From Bacteroidia bacterium (lineage in GTDB: Bacteria; Bacteroidota; Bacteroidia; Bacteroidales; BM523), in contig JACQWN010000476.1 of NCBI GenBank assembly GCA_016209245.1, positions 1 through 10,980 of the forward strand: DNA of 10,980 bases, written 5' to 3'. This document shows, piece by piece, positions 5,016 through 10,980 of this stretch. Made by a program: the position numbers and the translations under genes. The stretch's first letter is position 1. The number at the start of each line of letters is the position of its first letter. The notes under the pieces were generated by a model. That model did no database searches and had not been told where the DNA came from. It saw nothing but the letters and a program-made list of their open reading frames with translations.

Positions 5016-7643
5016 TTGACAACACCTCATAATCTTAACGGCAAGGTTACAGAAACGCCCTTAATGCAGCAGTATTATAAAATTAAATCCGAACATCCGG
5101 ATGCAATACTGCTCTTCAGGGTAGGCGATTTTTATGAAACTTTTGAAGAAGACGCAGTCCGCAGCTCCAAAATACTTGGGATAGCTTTAGCAAAAAGAGC
5201 TAACGGTTCGGCTTCGTATGTTGACCTTGCCGGCTTTCCATATCATGCATTGGATATATATTTACCAAAGCTGATAAGAGCCGGTCAGCGCGTCGCTATT
5301 TGTGAACAGCTTGAAGATCCAAAGCTGACGAAAAAAATTGTTAAAAGAGGGATTACCGAGCTTGTAACACCCGGAGTATCGCTGAACGACAATGTTCTGG
5401 TTCATAAAGAAAATAATTTTCTTGCATGTGTTTACATGTACCAGAAAGTCGCAGGTATTGCTTTCCTTGATATTTCAACAGGTGAATTTTTTTCTTCCCA
5501 AGGCACTTTTGAATATATTGATAAGCTGCTTCAAAATTTCCAACCAAAGGAAGTGCTTATTGAAAAAAATAAGGAAAAATATTTTAATGAAATTTTCGGC
5601 TCCAGGTTTTATTGTTACCCTCTCGACGAATGGATTTTTACACAGGAAACCGCTTATGAACGATTAATAAAGCAATTTGAAACGGCCTCGCTAAAGGGTT
5701 TTGGTGTCCAAAGTCTTCAGTTTGGCATTGTTGCAGCGGGCGCTGTATTACATTATCTGGATATTACCTGCCACGACAGAATAAAACATATTACAAAGCT
5801 GGTCCGTATTGAAGAAGACCGTTATGTATGGCTTGATAAATTTACTGTCAGGAATCTGGAATTATTTCAGCCGTTATTTGAAAATGGTAAAACCTTGCTC
5901 GATATTATTGACAGAACTATATCGCCTATGGGTGGACGTTTATTGAAGCGATGGATTTCGTTACCTCTCAAGGATATTCTACCGATAAACGAACGCCTGA
6001 GCGTCGTAGAATATTTTATAACAAACAGTGAAGTAAAAGAAAAGGCGGAAAAGCAAATAAAACAAATAGGCGACCTGGAACGAATTATCTCTAAAGTTGC
6101 CGTAGGGCGCGTATCGCCAAGAGAGGTCATTTATCTTAAGAATGCCCTTAAGGTAATTGACCAGGTAAAGCATTTATGTTCAGGAGCGGAAAATATCAAA
6201 TTGAAAAATATTGCCGAGCAAATGAATCCCTGCAGTTCGGTCAGCAATAGAATTGAAAAGGAGATTCACCCTGATCCGCCGGCTTTAGTCGCCAAAGGGA
6301 ATGTTTTTAATAATGGAATTTCAAAAGAGCTTGACGAGCTTCGTGAAATTGCATTTTCGGGGAAGGATTATCTTATCCGCATTCAGCAGCAGGAGAGCGA
6401 ACGTACAGGAATTCCATCGCTTAAAGTCAGCTTTAACAATGTTTTTGGATATTATATCGAGGTGCGGAATACTCATAAACAAAAAGTGCCGCCGGATTGG
6501 ATACGTAAACAAACGCTCGTCAGCGCAGAAAGATATATAACCGAAGAGCTTAAAGAATATGAATCGAAAATCCTCGGCGCCGAAGAAAAAATCCTTGAGC
6601 TTGAATCACGCTTGTTTAATGACCTGATTTTAAGCATTTCGGAATATATTCCGGCAATTCAAATAAATGCATCATTGATTGCACAGCTCGATTGCTTGCT
6701 TTCATTTGTTACAATCGCTGTAGAAAATAATTATTTTAAGCCGGAATTGAATGACAGTGAAATTATTGACATTAAGCAGGGGCGTCATCCGGTCATTGAA
6801 AAACGGCTTCCAACAGGCGAACCTTATATTGCAAATGATGTTTACCTTGACAATACCGAGCAGCAAATTATGATAATTACCGGGCCGAATATGGTTGGCA
6901 AATCAGCCCTGCTTAGGCAAACCGCCTTAATAATAATTTTAGCTCAGATAGGTGGCTATGTTCCGGCGTCATCAGCTAAAATAGGCATTATTGATAAAAT
7001 ATTTACCCGCGTAGGCGCTTCCGATAATATTTCTTTGGGTGAATCAACCTTTATGGTTGAAATGAATGAAGCCGCAAGCATCCTTAATAATCTTTCATCG
7101 AGAAGCCTGATTCTGCTCGACGAGATTGGAAGAGGAACCAGCACTTATGACGGTATTTCAATTGCATGGGCGATTGTCGAGTATCTTCATGAAAATTCAC
7201 AGGCAAGAGCTAAAACAATGTTTGCCACGCATTACCACGAGCTTAACGAGTTGGAAAAATCGTTTGGCAGGATAAAAAATTACAACGTATCGGTAAAAGA
7301 AATCAACAATAAGATAATTTTTATCCGTAAATTAATCAGGGGTGGCTCCGAGCATAGCTTCGGAATTCATGTTGCAAGGATGGCGGGTATGCCCAAGAGT
7401 GTGGTAGCCCGGGCAACAGATATACTTAAAGAGCTTGAAAAGTCGCATAAGAAGCAATCGCTGACCAAACCTGTGGCTGAATTGGCTTCACAGCGAGAGG
7501 GCTATCAATTAAGTTTTTTTCAACTTGAAGATCCTGTCTTAAAACAAATCCGCGATGAGATTAAAAACCTTGATGTTAATAATCTTACACCTATTGAAGC
7601 ATTGAATAAATTAAGTGAAATAAAAAAGATTACCGGGATTTAA
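5016..7643 (+). CDS. mutS: DNA mismatch repair protein MutS
   Basis: MutS recognises mismatches and small loops and starts mismatch repair with MutL. The 875 residues match a full-length MutS1. The mismatch-binding motif F39-Y40-E41 lies in GDFYETF, followed by connector, lever and clamp regions. The ATPase has the Walker A GPNMVGKS at 623-630, Walker B in LILLDEIGRGTSTYDG, and FATHYHEL. Ala follows the Walker Ser where E. coli has Thr; as far as I recall, this is common in Bacteroidota. QLSFF at 831-835 fits the beta-clamp-binding motif. The reading frame opens with TTG at 5016, 22 bp after the previous stop. The next in-frame ATG (Met17) would remove residues that family members usually have, so TTG is preferred. 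The following gene starts 4 bp after the stop. Confidence 0.97.
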   Translation: MTTPHNLNGKVTETPLMQQYYKIKSEHPDAILLFRVGDFYETFEEDAVRSSKILGIALAKRANGSASYVDLAGFPYHALDIYLPKLIRAGQRVAICEQLEDPKLTKKIVKRGITELVTPGVSLNDNVLVHKENNFLACVYMYQKVAGIAFLDISTGEFFSSQGTFEYIDKLLQNFQPKEVLIEKNKEKYFNEIFGSRFYCYPLDEWIFTQETAYERLIKQFETASLKGFGVQSLQFGIVAAGAVLHYLDITCHDRIKHITKLVRIEEDRYVWLDKFTVRNLELFQPLFENGKTLLDIIDRTISPMGGRLLKRWISLPLKDILPINERLSVVEYFITNSEVKEKAEKQIKQIGDLERIISKVAVGRVSPREVIYLKNALKVIDQVKHLCSGAENIKLKNIAEQMNPCSSVSNRIEKEIHPDPPALVAKGNVFNNGISKELDELREIAFSGKDYLIRIQQQESERTGIPSLKVSFNNVFGYYIEVRNTHKQKVPPDWIRKQTLVSAERYITEELKEYESKILGAEEKILELESRLFNDLILSISEYIPAIQINASLIAQLDCLLSFVTIAVENNYFKPELNDSEIIDIKQGRHPVIEKRLPTGEPYIANDVYLDNTEQQIMIITGPNMVGKSALLRQTALIIILAQIGGYVPASSAKIGIIDKIFTRVGASDNISLGESTFMVEMNEAASILNNLSSRSLILLDEIGRGTSTYDGISIAWAIVEYLHENSQARAKTMFATHYHELNELEKSFGRIKNYNVSVKEINNKIIFIRKLIRGGSEHSFGIHVARMAGMPKSVVARATDILKELEKSHKKQSLTKPVAELASQREGYQLSFFQLEDPVLKQIRDEIKNLDVNNLTPIEALNKLSEIKKITGI

Positions 7644-7647
7644 GACT

Positions 7648-9204
7648 ATGACAAACGAAGAAACATATAACAATTTTGCACCTGAAGCAGCGGAACATGC
7701 AGAGCAGGATTCACAATTTTGGAAGATTCTTATTGTGGATGATTTGGAGGATGTTCACCGTACAACAATGTTTGCATTAAAAAATTATACATACCAGAAT
7801 AAAGGCATAAAATTTCTGAGGGCATATAACAATCTTGGTGCAAAAGCTCATCTTGAGAACAATCCGGATATTTCAGTCGTGCTGCTTGATGTTGTAATGA
7901 ATGAGTCGGGTCTGAATTTAATTCCTTTTATACGGGAAAATGAAAAAACAAAATTTACACAGATTATTTTAAGGACAGGCGAACCCGATGAAGCGCCTGA
8001 AAGGGAAGTGGTTGAAAAATATGAAATTAACGATTATATTGCAAAGCCCGATGCTACACAGGATAAGCTTTTTACTTCGATTACTGCGAGCATAAGGGCT
8101 TATACCACATTAATAAAACTTGACAGTCACAGGAAAGAGCTGGAACAAAACAATAAATCGCTGGAAAAAAATAATACGGTTCTTACAGAGAAAACAAAAA
8201 TACAGGAAGACCAACTGCAGAAAATACAGGAAGAGCTTATATCCAAAGAACTTGAAGTAAGAATCGGAACAAAGTTCGTGGGCCAAAGCGGACAAATCAA
8301 AGATATCCGTAATAAAGCTCTTAATATTGCAAAATTTGATGAATGTGTGCTGGTTTCAGGAGAAAACGGAGTGGGAAAAGAAATTATTGCACATATGATT
8401 CATCTTGCAAGCTCAAAGAAAAATAATGCTTTTCTGGCCTTTAACTGTACGGCGATATCCGAAAATCTTGTCGAATCTATTCTTTTCGGTTATAAAAAAG
8501 GCGCTTTCACCGGCGCCATTGCCGATAATAAAGGATATTTCAAAAGCGCCGATAAAGGAACTTTGTTTATTGACGAAATAGGCGAAATGGACCTTAATGT
8601 CCAGGTAAAGCTTCTTCGTGCTATTGAATATAATGAAATTATTGCAATTGGCTCAAATATTCCTGAAAAAATTAATGTCAGAGTTATTGCCGCCACAAAT
8701 CATAATCTTGAACAGCTTGTCGGTCAAGGTAAATTCAGAGAAGATTTATACTATCGTATCAATACTTGCCAGATATATATTCCGCCGCTTCGGGAAAGAA
8801 TTGATGATATTGAGCCGTTAGTAAAGCATTTTATTGAGGCATTTGCAAAAAAGTATAATATCCTGGCGCCTGAAATTGATAATGATGCCCTCGGGGAATT
8901 AAAGAAATATTCATTTCCGGGAAATATCAGGGAATTAAAAAATATAGTTTATAATGCTTTGATAAACAGCAACGGCCGAAATTTATCATCCGGCGTATTT
9001 AATTTGAAAGTTAAGCCGCCTTCTGTGCCTGAATTGATTGAAAATGGCGATTATACACTTGCCACAGCTATTAATGTTGCCAGGTTTAATGCTATAAAAA
9101 AAGCCAAGGATCTCGCAAAAACCGGTAAAATTGATGAAATATGTGCTATTCTTGATATACCAAGAGCGAATTATTACAGATATCTTAAGGAATTGGGGAT
9201 GTGA
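7648..9204 (+). CDS. Sigma-54-dependent response regulator (REC, AAA+, HTH), NtrC-like
   Basis: This cytoplasmic transcription activator has 518 residues. The receiver domain (about 25-150) has the acidic pair D31-D32, phospho-acceptor D81, T110 and K133. Its segment with GEPDEAPEREVVEKYEINDY resembles receivers of the DUF3369/HD-GYP type more than the classical NtrC receiver. A coiled-coil linker (about 160-205) leads to the AAA+ domain (about 209-435), with Walker A GENGVGKE at 238-245, an intact GAFTGA at 285-290 for sigma-54 contact, Walker B TLFIDEIGEM at 305-314, and FREDLYYRIN with the arginine-finger region. A Fis-like helix-turn-helix (about 494-516) closes the protein. It should need phosphorylation and RpoN; neither rpoN nor a matching -24/-12 promoter is in the window. 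The next gene encodes the probable cognate kinase. Confidence 0.93.
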   Translation: MTNEETYNNFAPEAAEHAEQDSQFWKILIVDDLEDVHRTTMFALKNYTYQNKGIKFLRAYNNLGAKAHLENNPDISVVLLDVVMNESGLNLIPFIRENEKTKFTQIILRTGEPDEAPEREVVEKYEINDYIAKPDATQDKLFTSITASIRAYTTLIKLDSHRKELEQNNKSLEKNNTVLTEKTKIQEDQLQKIQEELISKELEVRIGTKFVGQSGQIKDIRNKALNIAKFDECVLVSGENGVGKEIIAHMIHLASSKKNNAFLAFNCTAISENLVESILFGYKKGAFTGAIADNKGYFKSADKGTLFIDEIGEMDLNVQVKLLRAIEYNEIIAIGSNIPEKINVRVIAATNHNLEQLVGQGKFREDLYYRINTCQIYIPPLRERIDDIEPLVKHFIEAFAKKYNILAPEIDNDALGELKKYSFPGNIRELKNIVYNALINSNGRNLSSGVFNLKVKPPSVPELIENGDYTLATAINVARFNAIKKAKDLAKTGKIDEICAILDIPRANYYRYLKELGM

Positions 9205-9237
9205 AGTAGAAATTGAAAATCTCGACTAAAACGAAAT

Positions 9238-10980
9238 ATGTTAAAATATTTATTACTTATTTTATCTTTTCTTGACTTTTCAGTTCATTCCGCTCTTTTT
9301 GCCCAAAATACCGGCGGTGCAAAAAAAATATTTTTTTCGCTCGAAGATGCCTTGAATAATCCGGCAAATGTTGTAGTTCTTGATTTAAGCAATAAACGAA
9401 TATCCATACTTCCTTCCCAAATCAAAAAGTTTAAAAATCTTAAAGAGCTTTATCTTTCATCGAATTTCTTATCATATTTACCGGATGAATTATGGGAATT
9501 AACTAAATTACAGGAGCTTTATCTCTCGTCGAACAATATCAGCGAATTATCGGCAGATATCGCAAGGTTAAAGGATCTTCAAATACTTGATTTATCATAT
9601 ACTAAAATTTCATCGTTTCCGGCTTCTATCGGGGAATTAAAAAATTTGCGAATCCTCAATCTTTCTTACAACAAAGAAATATCAGCACTACCACCGGAAA
9701 TTGGGAAGCTTGAAAATCTCAGGTCTCTTGACATATCTTTTACCTCCATAACCTCACTACCATCGGGCTTGTGTAATCTGGCTAATCTGAAGGATTTAAT
9801 TATTGCAAGAAACGGTTTGACTGAAATTCCACAGGAAGTGCTTGCCCTTTCACAGATTAAATATCTTGATTTGAATGAAAACAGCATTACTGCTATTCCT
9901 CCAGGCATTATAGGTCTAAAAAAACTTGAAAGATTAGATTTGTCCGATAATATGCTCGAAATAATATCTCCGGAAATTAAATATCTTGATAATCTGATTA
10001 CTCTTGATCTTTCCGATAACCGGCTTGTAACATTGCCTGCCGAGATAGGAGAGCTTAAAGGTCTTTTTTTTATTAATTTGGCGAATAACCAATTAACCTC
10101 ACTTCCTGCCGAAGTTGGCCGGCTTAAGAATTTGAAGACATTGAATCTTTCGAATAATAAACTTAAAGTGCTTCCCCCCGAAATAGGAGCATTACAAAAG
10201 CTGAAAGAGCTGAATATCAATGGAAACCGAGGCATTAAAATTCCCGATGAGCTCCTGCAGCTTCACCTTGAAGAAATTGATTTTATTAAAGAGTTTCAGA
10301 AAAAGCTTAATGATTTCTATTACAAGCAAAGTCAAAACAGGTTAATACGGAATAGCTTTATTATTGCTTCTTCATTATTAATAATCATTATTATTTTTAT
10401 TCTTTGGGCTTATTTTTCAAAACGTAAGGCAAACAAGCAAATCCGGCAAACTTATGAAGATCTGAAAAGAACCCAGCACCAACTGGTACAAGCGGAAAAG
10501 CTTGCAGCGCTTGGAAATCTTGTTTCACGTGTCGCACATGAAATTAATACACCGGTTGGAGTTGGAGTTACTACGGCATCTTCACTGGTCAACATTGCCA
10601 ACGGCATGGATGATAAGTTCAGGAATAACAAAATGAAAAAAAGCGACCTTGAAATCTTTATCCACGATACTATTGAAGCCTCTAACCTCATTTTAAAAAA
10701 TATGCAAAATGCTTATAACTTGGTTAAAAGCTTCAAACGTGTTTCAATTGACCAGGTAAATGACGACAGGCGGGAATTTTTTTTCAGAGAATATCTGCAG
10801 GATATCATCACAAGCATTCAGCCCAAACTGAATACTAAAAATATTAAAGTTGAAATTCGATGTTTTAATTCAATTAAATTAAACAGTTTTCCCGGTATTT
10901 GGTCGCAAATTATTATTAATCTTGCCTTAAATTCACTTATACATGGGTTTAAAAATGCCAGTGAAGGAAGGGTAGTAATT
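9238..10980 (+). CDS. Leucine-rich-repeat sensor histidine kinase (partial, runs off the window end)
   Basis: The frame is open from the ATG at 9238 to the last base (581 codons) with no stop. A signal-peptide-like start (about 1-22, ending LFA-Q) precedes 13 leucine-rich repeats (about 45-343) of 23 residues. They follow the pattern LxxLxLSxNxLxxLPxEIGxLxN, with one 24-residue repeat and Thr replacing the Asn in repeats 4 and 6. A short helical segment and one membrane segment (about 373-393) come next, then a coiled coil and the dimerisation domain with the phospho-acceptor H434 in RVAHEINTPVG. The ATPase domain starts with the N-box NLALNS at 561-566 and is cut by the window edge. The repeats should lie in the periplasm and act as sensor. 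Lying 33 bp after the sigma-54 activator, it is the likely partner kinase. The signal peptide fixes the start. Confidence 0.92.
   Translation, partial: MLKYLLLILSFLDFSVHSALFAQNTGGAKKIFFSLEDALNNPANVVVLDLSNKRISILPSQIKKFKNLKELYLSSNFLSYLPDELWELTKLQELYLSSNNISELSADIARLKDLQILDLSYTKISSFPASIGELKNLRILNLSYNKEISALPPEIGKLENLRSLDISFTSITSLPSGLCNLANLKDLIIARNGLTEIPQEVLALSQIKYLDLNENSITAIPPGIIGLKKLERLDLSDNMLEIISPEIKYLDNLITLDLSDNRLVTLPAEIGELKGLFFINLANNQLTSLPAEVGRLKNLKTLNLSNNKLKVLPPEIGALQKLKELNINGNRGIKIPDELLQLHLEEIDFIKEFQKKLNDFYYKQSQNRLIRNSFIIASSLLIIIIIFILWAYFSKRKANKQIRQTYEDLKRTQHQLVQAEKLAALGNLVSRVAHEINTPVGVGVTTASSLVNIANGMDDKFRNNKMKKSDLEIFIHDTIEASNLILKNMQNAYNLVKSFKRVSIDQVNDDRREFFFREYLQDIITSIQPKLNTKNIKVEIRCFNSIKLNSFPGIWSQIIINLALNSLIHGFKNASEGRVVI

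Noticed and set aside
9666..10235. Minus-strand open frame of 189 codons opposite the LRR region
   Set aside because: It is an antisense shadow of the repeats in the kinase gene. It has no recognisable domain, and the sense frame is clearly coding.

Overview
The window looks like the chromosome of a Bacteroidota bacterium. It is AT-rich, with AT-rich leaders that lack clear Shine-Dalgarno sequences. It carries a gldB-type lipoprotein gene, which is a hallmark of that phylum, and its MutS, M23 peptidase and Lrp/AsnC proteins have the sequence style I associate with the group. No rRNA, tRNA, CRISPR array or insertion sequence was seen.

Layout from left to right. Positions 1-36 hold the last codons of a gene that resembles the end of a SpoIIE/PP2C-type phosphatase, followed by a 7-bp tandem repeat. 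Next come gldB (114-1124), a long G-rich/C-rich hairpin (1222-1297), a stand-alone RluA-type pseudouridine synthase (1401-2075) and a short single-stranded DNA-binding protein without an acidic tail (2254-2601). A small four-helix-bundle gene (2684-3043) follows. It is bracketed by an inverted repeat whose right side has expanded into a 16-bp tandem array (3056-3194). An M23 metallopeptidase on the minus strand (4153-3170) reads into that array and takes its stop codon from it. The divergent intergenic region 4154-4531 holds an 87-bp symmetric palindrome and two identical AT palindromes 40 bp apart.

The right half is a tightly packed plus-strand run: Lrp/AsnC regulator (4532-4993), mutS (5016-7643), an NtrC-like response regulator with REC, sigma-54 AAA+ and HTH parts (7648-9204), and a sensor histidine kinase with a 13-repeat leucine-rich-repeat sensor domain (9238 to beyond the window end). 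Gaps of 22, 4 and 33 bp suggest one transcription unit. The last two genes probably form a two-component pathway: an LRR domain outside the inner membrane would control a kinase that phosphorylates a sigma-54 activator.

Most of the window is housekeeping. The parts most worth a second look are the LRR histidine kinase with its sigma-54 partner, the four-helix-bundle gene in an inverted-repeat frame (an architecture like that of 23S rRNA intervening sequences), and the different iterated or palindromic repeats in several of the intergenic gaps.
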